Assembly: GCA_963741995.1 (NCBI GenBank)
Contig: CAVUKI010000009.1
Location: 496,001-560,000 of the forward strand
Length of the DNA stretch: 64,000 nucleotides
Direction of reading: 5' to 3'
Origin: Bog-473 sp963741995
GTDB taxonomy: Bacteria > Actinomycetota > Acidimicrobiia > Acidimicrobiales > RAAP-2
Shown: positions 43,271-53,300 of the stretch, in pieces
Numbering within the stretch: position 1 is the stretch's first letter
Layout: each line of letters opens with the position of its first letter
Position numbers and translations under genes: made by a program
Notes under the pieces: model-generated
What the model was told of the DNA's origin: nothing
Databases searched by the model: none
What the model saw: the letters and a program-made list of their open reading frames with translations, nothing else

Positions 43271-44603
43271 ATGGAGTCTCCCGAGATTCGGTATGTGAGC
43301 ATCGGAGATGGAGACGTCGCCTACCAGGTCCTCGGCGAAGGCCCGGGCGACCTCCTCTTCTGTAACTCCCTCGGAGGACATGTCGATCTCATCTGGCAGA
43401 TTCCTCAGGCGGCGGAATTCTTCGAGAAGTTGGCCACGATGAGGCGAGTCCTGCACATGGACCGCAGAGGCTCCGGCGCCTCGGATGCTGTATCTCTCAA
43501 ATCCATACCGACGTGGGAGGAGCTGGCCGAAGACATAGCCGGTGTGCTCGATGCCACCGGGTCCACGGTGGTGGACCTCGTTGGAGTGAACGAGGTCAGC
43601 CCGAACGCCATCCTGTTTGCGGCCATGCATCCCGAGCGCGTGGGGTCGCTCATCCTCATCAACACCTCCGCGCGATACATCGAGGCGCCGGACTACCCGA
43701 TCGGTGTAGACCTCGCGACCGTTGACGCGATCTACGACATGCTGTTGTCGACGTGGGGCAGCGATGCATTCATCGCCGCAACGAATCCGACACAGGCGCA
43801 TAATCGAGAATTCCTCAAAGCTGCGGCCCGTATGAATCGGGCGTCGGCGACGCCCAGTACAGCCGCCGCTCTGATGCGATACTTCTTGAGCAGCATGGAC
43901 GTGCGCCCGTTCCTGCCTCTGGTGCAAAGCCCGACCTTGGTGCTCCAAGTCACCGAAAGTCCGTTCATCATCCGCTCGCACGGGCAGTTCGTGGCCGATC
44001 ACATTCCGGGAGCAACCTTCGCCCCAATGTCGGGGGGCGATATGACTCCTCCATTTGGGCCCGAACGCGGCTTCGGAGATTGCCGAGTTTCTGACCGGCA
44101 CGCGCCAGTCATTCGAGGTAGATCGCGTACTCACCAGCGTTTTGTTCACCGATATCGTGGCCTCGACAGAGACGGCCGCCTCAATGGGTGATCAGCGTTG
44201 GCGCAGCGTCCTCGACAGCCACGATCGTCTGGTGCGGGAGCAATTGCGACACTTCCGCGGCCGCGAGATCAAGACGACCGGGGACGGTTTTCTCGCCTCT
44301 TTCGACGGTCCCGCCCGCGCAATACGGTGCGCTCGCGCCATTGTCGAAATGGTCGAAGCGCTTGGGATCAAAATCCGGGCCGGGCTTCATACCGGAGAGT
44401 GCGAAGTGCGAGGAGATGACCTCGGTGGACTGGCCGTTCACATCGCAGCCCGCGTAGGAGCGATCGCCGGACCCGGAGAGGTCCTCGTCTCAGGCACGGT
44501 CAAGGATCTCGTCGCTGGATCCGACATCGCATTCTCTGAACGAGGCGAACATCAGCTCAAGGGCGTGCCCGGGACCTGGAAGGTCTTCGCCGTGATGCCA
44601 TAA
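43271..44603 (+). CDS. alpha/beta-hydrolase - class III adenylate cyclase fusion, one frameshift
   Basis: The N-terminal 260 residues have an alpha/beta-hydrolase fold (LLFCNSLGGHVDLIWQIPQA, HMDRRGSGASD, SPTLVLQVTESPFI) but the nucleophile elbow reads LVGVNEVSPNA without a GxSxG, so it is probably a sensory, non-catalytic domain. After one shift near 44050 the cyclase follows: LFTDIVASTETAASMGD, TTGDGFLASFDGPA, RAGLHTGECE and HIAARVGA. ATG 43271 fits the family. This architecture is common in Actinobacteria. The product is probably cAMP, and the ligand is unknown. Confidence 0.78.
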
Positions 44604-44860
44604 AGAGACCGCCGGGAATGGCGATATCGGCTGGATTCTGGTGTCGCTGTCCGCCGGTACGGAGACTCAGATTCGCCCGGTATCGGACGAGCCTCCCGGA
44701 TTGACGGACTCCCATCGCGCCCGCAGCACGAGGTCGTCCCGGACCCGGCCCGGCTCGAACAGGCGGCCACCCTCACCGACTGCGGGCAGGGGCTCGCCCT
44801 TACCGGGTAGGCGAGCCTTGGGCGGGTTCGGGTCAAGGGTAGACCGACGGCCGAGCTGAC

Positions 44861-44880
44861 TGCCCCCGTACATTGCCGGC
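44861..44880. repeat. short interspersed motif (site B)
   Basis: TGCCCCCGTACATTGCCGGC, matching the core at 41817-41836 at most positions, between the cyclase and the sheath gene. Confidence 0.35.
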
Positions 44881-44902
44881 TAGGCGTTACTGGACCTGAC
44901 GG

Positions 44903-46061
44903 ATGAGAGAAGCTGTCCCGGTGCCCACATACCTCAACCCGTGCCTCTACGTGGAGGGAAATGAACCCGGAAGTGCGGTCGAAGGTGTCCCCACCTCAAT
45001 TGCGGCTTTCATCGGGTTCACCCAGATCGGCCCATTCGATACGCCGAGGTTCGTCACAACCTGGTCTCAGTTCGTGGCGACCTTCGGCGACTTCACGGAA
45101 CTCTCGTATCTGCCTCGTGCTGTGTACGGTTACTTCGAAAACGGAGGCAGCGCCTGCTACGTGGTTCGAGTCGGGGCCGAAACTGCGGTGGCGGCGACCG
45201 ACCCCGAAACACTCCTCGCTTCGCGAGCACTCGAACCTTCGGATTTTGTGGGGAGCGGTGTTGAGGGTACGGGTCTTGCCAGCCTTGAGGCACTCGACGA
45301 GGTGTCAATGGCGTGCGCCCCCGACGTCATGATGGCACTTCAACAGAGCTGGTTCGACATCGAAGCAGCCCTGTTCGTAAAGCGCGCCATGGTTGCCCAT
45401 TCCGAACTGAAGCGAGACAGGCTCACCATCCTCGACCCGCCACCCGACTTCGATGCGGATCAGATCCTGAGGTGGAGGTCCGAGACAGCCACGTTCGACT
45501 CCGCATACGCCACCTTGTACTGGCCCTGGATCGAGGCGGTGCCATCGAATCGTGCGCATTCCTTTGTCCCGCCCAGCGGGCACGTGGCGGGAATCTGGGC
45601 ACGCAGCGACGAGACCAAAGGGGTTCACAAAGCTCCCGCCAAGTGCCCATCAAGTCAGGTATCGGCTGAGCCCGCTCGGCATCAACTGCCTGCGTGCCTT
45701 TCCGATCCGAGGCCTCGTTGTGTGGGGTGCGCGTACCCTCTCTTCCGACTCGCAGTGGCACTACATCAACGTCCGCAGGTTCATCAACTACTTGGAGCAG
45801 TCGATCTTCGACGGAACGCGCTGGATTGCGGCCAGACGAGACGATGCTGCCTTGCTCGCCGCGCTACGTGAACAGGTGAATCAGTTTCTCGTGGAGGAGT
45901 GGCAGAAGGGGGCCCTCTTTGGTTCGACTCCTGATAAGGCCGTCTGGGTGAGGTGTGACGACACCACATCAGACTCAGTCATTCTGGACGTCGGCGTCGC
46001 ACCTATTGCACCCGGGGAGTTCTTTACGTTCAGGATCACCCATTCCCGACAAGGTTCATAG
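44903..46061 (+). CDS. contractile tail-sheath protein (phage / injection-system type), shortened and frameshifted
   Basis: The N-terminal part VPTYLNPCLYVEG, TSIAAFIGFTQIGPFD, YLPRAVYGYFENGGSACYVV, the middle RDRLTILDPPPDFDADQIL and SFVPPSGHVAGIWARSDETK, and the C-terminal SPLGINCLRAFPIRGLVVWG, ARTLSSDSQWHYINVRRFIN match the sheath of contractile tails and extracellular contractile injection systems. A shift lies near 45640. Between KAPA and SPLGIN about 20 residues usual in this family are missing, so part has been deleted. No tube, baseplate, spike or ATPase gene is close. The start is ATG 44903 or GTG 44921. Confidence 0.75.
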
Positions 46062-46272
46062 TTCCTCGAGTAGGTGCCAAGCGACCCTCGCCATCCGTCG
46101 ATGCTGTTCGAACGACTGCCCCCTTACGCCATCGGGCAGGTGGGATAGTCCGGCACTTCGAGGATTGGGATTAGGCGAGACTCTGCTCATGCGACATCGC
46201 CGATCGTCGCTACCGTGGCGGTTACAACCCGTAGCAGCGAGGAGGCGACCAGGCGAGGTGAGCGAGGTGCCA

Positions 46273-47112
46273 ATGTCCCAAGAGGGGAGCAATCCTTTAC
46301 CCATGGTGGTCGACCGCTCGACGTTCCACGAGCGACTGGAGGCGTTGCGGGCGAGAGAGAAGGCGCACACCCGTGAAGGGGACGCGATCGCCGCCGCCCG
46401 CCGCCGGTTGCCGATGGTCGAGGTCGCGGCAGACAGCCCGTTGCTCGGGCCCCATGGCCCAGTGACGTTGCTCGACGCGTTCGAAGGCCGGCGTCAGCTC
46501 GTTGCCTACTTCTTCATGTGGTGGCCGGGTCGACCTGCAGCCGAGCAGTGCGAAGGCTGTACGTGGGTGATGAGCCATGTGGGCGAGCTTGCGTACCTGC
46601 ACTCTCGCGACATCACCTTCGCAGTTCTCTGCCAGGGGCGGAACACTGCCTACGGCCCTGGTGATGCGCAGACGTCATACGACGAGAGCCTCAGCTACCG
46701 CACCTTCATGGGCTGGGACATGCCGTGGTACTCGGCCCAGCCCTCGCTTGATTCGCTCCTCGTCGACCGCGAGCACGGTCTGTTCCACCTGGTGTGCTAC
46801 GTGCGCGATGGCAATCAGGTCTTCGAGACGTACTGGACCAACCGCCGTGGTGCCGAGGTGCTGGATTACAGCTACGCACTCATGGACCTCACCGTGTTCG
46901 GCAGGCAGGAAGTCTGGGAGGACTCGCCTGTGGGCTGGCCGCGGCGCGGGCACGCGACCCGGACCCTGGGTGGGGCTCCCGAGTGGCCGACCCTGTGGGA
47001 GTGGCCAGGCGGTCGTCCCACCTCGCAATGGCCACGGCTCGAAGCCGCGTACTCGGACGATCTGGGATCGACGGACGCGGGTGCAGGGCCCCCTCCGGAT
47101 CACTGCCACTGA
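46273..47112 (+). CDS. DUF899 (thioredoxin-like) family protein
   Basis: A 279-residue protein of the DUF899 family. Typical lines are RQLVAYFFMWWPGRPAAEQC, EGCTWVMSHVGELAYLHSRD, and SYRTFMGWDMPWYSAQPSLD with YWTNRRGAEVLDYSY. The single CEGC site recalls thioredoxin-like folds, but a redox role is not shown. ATG 46273 is chosen by the family start; the open frame extends further up. It stands alone and ends 370 bases before the element border. Confidence 0.75.
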   Translation: MSQEGSNPLPMVVDRSTFHERLEALRAREKAHTREGDAIAAARRRLPMVEVAADSPLLGPHGPVTLLDAFEGRRQLVAYFFMWWPGRPAAEQCEGCTWVMSHVGELAYLHSRDITFAVLCQGRNTAYGPGDAQTSYDESLSYRTFMGWDMPWYSAQPSLDSLLVDREHGLFHLVCYVRDGNQVFETYWTNRRGAEVLDYSYALMDLTVFGRQEVWEDSPVGWPRRGHATRTLGGAPEWPTLWEWPGGRPTSQWPRLEAAYSDDLGSTDAGAGPPPDHCH

Positions 47113-47481
47113 TACGTATTGCTGCCGCCGAAAGCGTCCCCTAACAATGCCGGGAAGGGGAGGCGAAGGAACCCAACCGTTCCTCACGTTCGCCTCATAG
47201 GACACTGCCGCAATCTTTCCCCTAATCCCCAGTATCGGGGGATTCCGATCACTTCGGTCTGGCCATTGTTCAACGTGATCGTCAGGCGACCCATCACGAG
47301 ATGCATGTGAGATACCTGATTCCAACGGTCCTGAACCGTAGAGACCGCGCTGAAGTTGCCTAGCCCGAACTGCCTAGCGCGAACTGTCTAGCCCGAACCG
47401 GATGTGACCAAACAGTGCGGCTGTCCGTGGCCGGTTTCCCATTGTCGTGGTGTGATTCAACCTTCTGATCTGCACTTTTCA
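47113..47481. other. 369-base chromosomal flank left of the element
   Basis: No supported gene. It holds another near-copy of the interspersed motif (CCCCTAACAATGCCGGG at 47138-47154) and, near the border, three tandem 14-base repeats (47357-47398). Confidence 0.4.
47357..47398. repeat. three tandem 14-bp repeats next to attL
   Basis: TGCCTAGCCCGAAC, TGCCTAGCGCGAAC and TGTCTAGCCCGAAC follow each other without spacer, ending 83 bases before the 45-bp att repeat. Each contains CTAG. They may be regulatory or old recombination arm sites. Confidence 0.7.
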
Positions 47482-47526
47482 GTCGGGCTGCCGGGATTTG
47501 AACCCGGGACCTCTTGACCCCCAGTC
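47482..47526. repeat. attL: 45-bp copy of the tRNA-Pro 3' half
   Basis: Identical to 62575-62619, which lies within the tRNA-Pro(GGG) gene. The copy starts one base left of the tRNA discriminator region and stops in the anticodon loop; the 5' half of the tRNA is absent here. Such a displaced 3' fragment marks the far end of an element integrated by a tRNA-targeting tyrosine integrase. Confidence 0.93.
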
Positions 47527-47722
47527 TTCGCATTGGGTCTTTCACTGTCCGACGGTTCCGGAGCGGTCCAGGTCAAGGCCACTCCCCCGTCGTTCGGTCG
47601 GAACGCTCGGACACACCCAGACAGGGTCAGACTCGACGGAGGGCAGAAGATCGGGCAGAAGATCCTGGGGCTGTTGAAAGTGGCGCGGCTTCCGAGTGGG
47701 GCAGGTCGTAGCGTGTCGCGAC

Positions 47723-47977
47723 ATGACACCCGATGAGATAGAGCGAGTACGGATCCAACTGGCCGAGGGGGCGGCCGGCCTGTCGGAGGTCTGCCACGTC
47801 ACGAGCTACACCGGGTACAGGAACCGGTCGGACGGCCAAGTCACTGAGGTCAACCTCGACGTCTTGGACGCTGGCCCTCAGGCAGGGCCTCTGCGGTGGA
47901 CGATCGTCGCGACCGATGAGCTCGGCAACATCGCAACCGGTAACCCCGAGGCGGATCTCGATGTCGCGGCTCAATAA
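47723..47977 (+). CDS. hypothetical protein, 84 aa
   Basis: MTPDEIERVRIQLAEGAAGL, then DGQVTEVNLDVLDAGPQAGP and WTIVATDELGNIATGNPEAD. ATG 47723 is preferred over a further upstream frame. It looks like a small beta-rich protein with no known family. First gene inside the left border of the element. Confidence 0.45.
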   Translation: MTPDEIERVRIQLAEGAAGLSEVCHVTSYTGYRNRSDGQVTEVNLDVLDAGPQAGPLRWTIVATDELGNIATGNPEADLDVAAQ

Positions 47978-48051
47978 CCACGCATTGGCAAGACCTCGAG
48001 GGACCGGGCGATCAGGACGGGGACTGAACGACCCGCGTCTAGCCTCGCCCA

Positions 48052-48279
48052 ATGGCGCCAATGCCCCAGCCAGGCGACCCCTACGCGAACGCCTTCGTCG
48101 CCGAACCTGGGCGCTGCTGGAGGATTATCCACGATCGCCAGGGGCAGGCCGCACACTGCCTGGAGACGCTCAGCTGGACCGGGCGGTGGTTCGCACCCTC
48201 CGGCAAGCGATGGTGGCGAGTGTGGGCGTGTCCGGACCACCTCGAGGGACTGACGGGACTTCGTCAGTTCGGGCGATGA
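48052..48279 (+). CDS. hypothetical protein, 75 aa
   Basis: MAPMPQPGDPYANAFVAEPG, with several tryptophans and two cysteines late (WRVWACPDHLEGL). The second half resembles small putative zinc or nucleic-acid-binding proteins of mobile elements but is not a named family. Overlapping frames exist, so the call is modest. Confidence 0.4.
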   Translation: MAPMPQPGDPYANAFVAEPGRCWRIIHDRQGQAAHCLETLSWTGRWFAPSGKRWWRVWACPDHLEGLTGLRQFGR

Positions 48280-48303
48280 TGGCCCCGGGCAAGCAAGGGA
48301 TTC

Positions 48304-48561
48304 ATGGCTGAGGAGCTGTCTACGGGAATCGCACTGTGTACTGCATGGGCCGGTGATGATCAGATATCTTGGGCGCGGATAGTCCTGGAGAATGGCGTCG
48401 GGCCTGACGACAAAGCGTTCAACGTCATGGGCCAACTCACGCATACCGCCATCCAGTTGGCCAGAGCGGTGGCCTCCGTCGACCATCGTTTCGATGACGC
48501 GCAGAGTGTCCTGAACTACCTGGCAATGCAGGGATTCGACGACGGAGAGTCGACTCCCTGA
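48304..48561 (+). CDS. hypothetical protein, 85 aa
   Basis: MAEELSTGIALCTAWAGDDQ, helical towards the end (QLTHTAIQLARAVASVDHRF). Twenty-four bases after the previous ORF on the same strand. No family recognised. Confidence 0.4.
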   Translation: MAEELSTGIALCTAWAGDDQISWARIVLENGVGPDDKAFNVMGQLTHTAIQLARAVASVDHRFDDAQSVLNYLAMQGFDDGESTP

Positions 48562-48575
48562 GTCACCGACACGTA

Positions 48576-48755
48576 TTACCCCCGTGGTTTCCGCCCCGTC
48601 GCTTTCGCGGACTTCTCGATGTAGGCCGTCTCCCACACTCGGCCTGTGGCCAGCTCGGCCGCCGGGTTGGGAAACGTGGCGTTCCTCTTCGGATAGCTGG
48701 ATCGCACCCTCTGGCGAGAAATGCGTGCGATCGTCGGATTGTCGGCCGGGGGCAT
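48576..48755 (-). CDS. helix-turn-helix DNA-binding protein fragment
   Basis: The text ARISRQRVRSSYPKRNATFP, NPAAELATGRVWETAYIEKS and a basic tail match the recognition helix and wing of small AlpA/excisionase-like regulators (usual form SRQRV...FP.P.AELA.GR.W....IE). The first part of the helix-turn-helix is degenerate, so this may be a truncated or shifted gene. It is on the opposite strand to the three small ORFs before it. Confidence 0.45.
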   Translation of the reverse strand: MPPADNPTIARISRQRVRSSYPKRNATFPNPAAELATGRVWETAYIEKSAKATGRKPRG

Positions 48756-48819
48756 CGGAGAAACATTACTTTTTGATGAGAGTCCAGCCTGACTCCTCAA
48801 CGGCACTTTCGGGCTAGGG

Positions 48820-49491
48820 CTACGCGGCTTCGACGCCTTGGCCAATCAGGACCACACCAAAGATCAGGAACAGAACCGACATGACTGTGGCGTTGTTCTG
48901 AGCCAGCCAGACCTTCCACCCATCCAGAACCTTGGGCGATCGATCACCGAGGAACACCGTCACCACGATCGGGGCCGCAACCCCCAAGACGGCGACCAGG
49001 ACGTAGATGGTGATTGCACCAATCTGCTGGGCACGTGAGCTAGCCACAGATGCGATGGTCGCTGCGGCGGCGAAGCCTACGACCCCATTCCTCGGATTGA
49101 CGGAACCCAGCACCAGGCCTGCCCCCAAGGAACGCCCGGGACTAAATCCGGCTATGCCATCCATCCACTTTGGCATTGCCCCCTCTTCATCATCTCGAGG
49201 CCGAGTGCGAAACTTTCGGACGGCTGCCACGAGAAGATACGTACCGAGGGCCAGTTTCAGAACGGCCACCCAGGTCGAGTGCCCAGAACCCGGAGTCAGG
49301 TCGACCGCCTCCGCAATGGCGACCAAGGCAACGAGCACGGCAGCGACGCCGGCAAAGAACCCGACGAAGAAGCATGACGCATTGACCAGGGGTCTCTTGG
49401 TGAAGAGCAAGAGGATGACGGCAATGACGTTGATCGGCGAGATGGCCACGACCAACGCAAGGGGAAGAATCTCCCCAACAACTACCTTCAC
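48820..49491 (-). CDS. GAP-family (SfLAP-like) membrane protein
   Basis: A 223-residue integral membrane protein with about six helices (ILPLALVVAISPINVIAVIL, CFFVGFFAGVAAVLVALVAI, then AVLKLALGTYLLVAAV, ITIYVLVAVLGVAAPIVVTV, MSVLFLIFGVVLIGQG). SPINVIAVILLLFTKRP at the N-terminus is the GAP/SAP signature of a lipid-related mycobacterial family. Its role in this element is unknown; it is an apparent cargo gene. Confidence 0.8.
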   Translation of the reverse strand: MKVVVGEILPLALVVAISPINVIAVILLLFTKRPLVNASCFFVGFFAGVAAVLVALVAIAEAVDLTPGSGHSTWVAVLKLALGTYLLVAAVRKFRTRPRDDEEGAMPKWMDGIAGFSPGRSLGAGLVLGSVNPRNGVVGFAAAATIASVASSRAQQIGAITIYVLVAVLGVAAPIVVTVFLGDRSPKVLDGWKVWLAQNNATVMSVLFLIFGVVLIGQGVEAA

Positions 49492-49742
49492 CCATGGCTC
49501 CTCTCAGATCCGTGCGGGTGAAGCTAGTTGGTGCAGGCCCGAAGACCCTCAGCCAGCGTGTGTGGTGCCGAAGTCCATGCGAGCGTCAGCGCTCACACGG
49601 AGAGTAGCCAACGAGCTATCCCCGTCCGCCGGGTGCGGGCCCGGCTGACGGACTCCCATCCAGAGACGAGCATCCAACTGGCCACGGCCGAAATGACATG
49701 ATTGGCCCGAATCCATCGCCGTGCACTCATGGGAGGACAATC

Positions 49743-50204
49743 GTGGCTGACCCCAACGACCTTTCTTCACTTCCGCAGGCAGATCAAGACGCCATCGGCA
49801 CCACGCTGATCTCGCTTCTGACCGGCTTCCGTGAGCGGGACGCTGAGAAGCTCGTCGGCATCTACACCTCGGACGCCGATTGGGTCAATGCTTTTGGCTC
49901 GGTAAAGAAGGGTGGGGATGAGATCGTCGAGTATCTGCGAGGACTCTTCTCCGACGACAACTTCAACGCTGGCACCGTGAAGGCTCCGCCCGAAACCTCC
50001 ATGAAAGTGCTCACACCAGAGGTCGTCCTGGTGTCGGCGCACTTGCAGGTTGAAGGACAGAAGCTAGTTGGCGGTGGCGAAATCGAGCTGCGGGATAACC
50101 ACTCCCTTCGGGTTTTGCACCGCCAAGCCGACGGGTCTTGGCTTATCGCCTCGGAGATGTACAACGACGCCAACCGGGAACAGACCTATGAGGGGCATTC
50201 CTAA
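49743..50204 (+). CDS. SgcJ/EcaC-type NTF2-fold protein
   Basis: A 153-residue protein starting at GTG 49743 after GGGAGGA. The central pattern (LLTGFRERDAEKLVGIYTSD, ADWVNAFGSVKKGGDEIVEY, SLRVLHRQADGSWLIASEMY) is that of the SgcJ/EcaC group of the NTF2 superfamily. Members act on small organic substrates or bind ligands; function unknown. It ends 14 bases before an intergenic hairpin. Confidence 0.78.
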   Translation: MADPNDLSSLPQADQDAIGTTLISLLTGFRERDAEKLVGIYTSDADWVNAFGSVKKGGDEIVEYLRGLFSDDNFNAGTVKAPPETSMKVLTPEVVLVSAHLQVEGQKLVGGGEIELRDNHSLRVLHRQADGSWLIASEMYNDANREQTYEGHS

Positions 50205-50218
50205 CGGAGGAATCGACC

Positions 50219-50270
50219 TGCCCCAGTACGCTGCCGGGAGGGGGTGACCCCATGCAGCACGATTGGGGCA
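50219..50270. terminator. probable bidirectional terminator / stem-loop (site D)
   Basis: Arms TGCCCCAGTACGCTGC (50219) and GCAGCACGATTGGGGCA (to 50270) pair around a loop that itself contains GGGG-TGA-CCCC. It sits between convergent genes (50204 and 50327), where a terminator is expected. The left arm is a copy of the interspersed motif. Confidence 0.6.
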
Positions 50271-50326
50271 ACCCCCCTTGACCAACTCCCGCAACGCCAC
50301 CGGACGGAATCCCAGCCCCCATCCGC

Positions 50327-53300
50327 CTAGTAGGTGAAGCCGCTCCCCGAGCTCACCGCGCTGGTGCCCCCCGTCGTGGTGACGTACAGATTGAAGCCGC
50401 CGACCTTGGCACCCCCGCCCGTGACGGCGGTGATCTTGGTCGGTGAGACGACCTTGACCTCGGTGGCGGCGATGGCCCCGGTTCCAGCACCGTGGCCCTG
50501 GCCGATCACCACCTTGGCGCCGCTGACGAAACCCGTCCCTGTGATGGTGACGGCAGTGCCCCCCGAAGTCGGACCCGAATTGGGGCTCACGCCTGAAACC
50601 GTGGGCACGGGGACGAAATAAGTGAAGTAAGCGCCGGAGTTCACCGCGCTGGTGCCCCCGGAGGTCATGACGTACAAGGTCCAGGTTCCGACCTTGGCCC
50701 CGCCGCCAATCACGGCGGTGATCTTGGTCGGAGAGACGACCTTCACGCTGGTGGCGGCAATGGCCCCCGATCCGGTGCCGTTGCCCTGACCGATTACCAC
50801 GGTGGCGCCGGTTGCGAATCCGGTCCCGGTGATGGTGATGGGGGTGCCGCCAGTGACCGGGCCAGAGTTGGGGCTCACGGCTGAAACTTTGGGCACGGGG
50901 ACGAAATAAAGGAAGTAAGCGCCGGAGTTCACCGCGCTCGGTGCCCCCCGTCGTGGTCACGAACGGACTGAATGCACCGGCCTTGGCCCCCCCGCCAGTC
51001 ACCGCCGTGATTTCGGTCGGCGAGACGACCTTGACGCTGGTCGCCGCGATGGCGCCGGTGGTGCCGTTGCCCTGGCCGATGACCACCTTGGCGCCCGTGA
51101 CGAAGCCGGTCCCGGTGATAGTGATGGCGGTGCCCCCGCTCGTCGGTCCGGTGTTCGGGCTCACGGCCGAGACTTTTGGAATGGGCGCAGTCCACTGGGC
51201 GAAGAGCGTGATGCCGCCCACTGGGACGGTGTAGGACGACGCCGGCGGCGCCGACCTTGGTGCCGCCGCTCGCTGCGGTGTACCAGCCGTTGAAGACGTA
51301 ACTGGGATAGGTGTCAGACGGCAGCGTGATCGAGCTGCCGTCGGGGCCGCTGATTGAAGGAACCGCAGCACCGCCGTCGGAGTTGAAGGCGACCGTGTCG
51401 ATCGGCGAATACACCCACGTGTCGTTGAGGTTGCCGCCGCTGGCGTCGTCGCCACCGAAGAGCACGAGTTGTCCGGTACCAGGGTCATAGTCCATGGAGG
51501 CTCCGTCCCGCGCTGGCGGGCTCGTGGTCGGGTACTGCTGCGTCCAGGTGGTGCCGTTCCAGGTCCAGGTGTCGCCAAGGTAGTCGCCGCCATAGCCCTC
51601 GCCGCCAAAGAGCACCAGCTGCCCGGTGGCCGGGTCATAGACCATCGAAGCGGAGCCGCGGACGGGGGGCTGGTGGCCGGGGATGATCTGCGTCCAAGTG
51701 GTGCCGTTCCAGGTCCAGGTGGCCCGCTAGGACGCCGCCGCCACCGCCAAAGAGCACGAATTGCCCGGTGGCCGGGTCATAGGCCATGAAGGTGCCGAGT
51801 GGGTTGGGGGCTCGGGAACGCCCAAGCAGACGGCTACGTCCAGGTGGTGCCGCTCCAGGTCCAGGTGTCGAAGTGGAAGCCGCTGTAGGCGTCGCCGCCG
51901 AAGAGCACCAGTTGCCCGGTCCCGAGTCATAGGCCATGCGATGCACCGGCGCGGGCGGGCGGGCTGGTGGCCGGGGATAGCTGCGTCCAGGTGGTGCCGT
52001 TCCAGGTCCAGGTGTCGTCGAGGTTGCTGCTGCTGACGGCATCGCCGCCGAAGAGCACCATTTGCCCGGTGGCCGGGTCATAGGCCATGGAGGCGCCGTC
52101 GCGGGCGGAGGGGCTGGTGGCCGGGTACTGCTGCGTCCAAGTGGTGCCGTTCCAGGTCCAGGTGTCGTCCAGGTAGCTGCCGCCGATGCCCATGCCGCCG
52201 AAGAGCACCATTTGCCCGGTGGCCGGGTCATAGGCCATGGAGGCGAAGTCGCGGGCGGGGGGGCTGGTGGCAGGGGATAGTTGGGTCCAGGTAGTCGGAG
52301 GTGGTGGGGACGCCCACTTGGCGAACAGGGTGACGCCGCCCGCTGCGATGGTGTACGACGAGCCAGCAACGCCGACCTCGGTGCCACCGCTCGCTGCCGT
52401 GAACCAGCCGTTAAAGACAAAACCGGGATAGGTGTCAGACGGCAAGGTGATCGAGCTGCCGTCGGGGCCGCTAATCGAAGCGACCGCAGCGCCACCATCG
52501 GAGTTGAAGGCGACCGTGTCGATCGTGTTCTCGGTCCACTGGGCGAATAGGGTGATCCCGCCCACCGGGACGGTGTACGACGACCCCCCAGTGCCGACCT
52601 CGGTGCCACCGCTCGCTTGGGTGAACCAGCCGTTGAAGACATAACCGGGATAGTTGTCATAGGGCAGGGTGATCGAGCTGCCGTCGGGACCGCTTATCGA
52701 AGCGACCGCAGCGCCGACGTCGGAGTTGAAGGCGACGGTGTCGATGGCGTTCTCGGTCTCGGTGGCCGCCATCGCCTGGGAGTTCCCCGAGCTGTCGGTG
52801 TAGGACCCGGTGGCGGAGCAGTTCCCTGCCGACCAACACGAGACCCCAATGAGGACAGCGCCGGCAGGATCGGTTCCGACGTTGGCTGGGGCGGTGACCT
52901 CAGTGGCTTGCGCCCAGTTGCCAGAAGTCTCGGTGACCGCAATCGCCTGCTGGTTGTCGGAGCTGTCTTCGTAGAACCCATCAGCGGTACAGTTCCCGCC
53001 CGACGAGCACGAGACCTGTTCGAGATCAGCATCGGGCTCGGTCCAGCCGTTGGCCGGGGCGGTGATTTCGATGGCCTGCGCCCAAGTGCCCGAGGTCTCC
53101 GTGGCTGCCATCGGCTGGAGGTTGCCGGAGCTGTCTTGGTAGAACCCGGCGGCGGTGCAGTTCCCCGTCGACCAGCACGAGACCCCGGAGAGTGAAAACT
53201 GAGAATAAGTCGTTGAGGCGTTGACCGGGGCGGTGATTTCGATGGCCTGCGCCCAAGTGCCCGAGGTCTCCGTGGCCACCATCGCCTGGCCGTTGCCGGG

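Noticed and set aside
45955..46272. N-terminal extension of the DUF899 protein
   Set aside because: The upstream part overlaps the end of the sheath gene and lacks family similarity.
47357..47398. Short CRISPR-like tandem repeat
   Set aside because: Only three units with no spacers and no cas genes; it is a simple tandem repeat.
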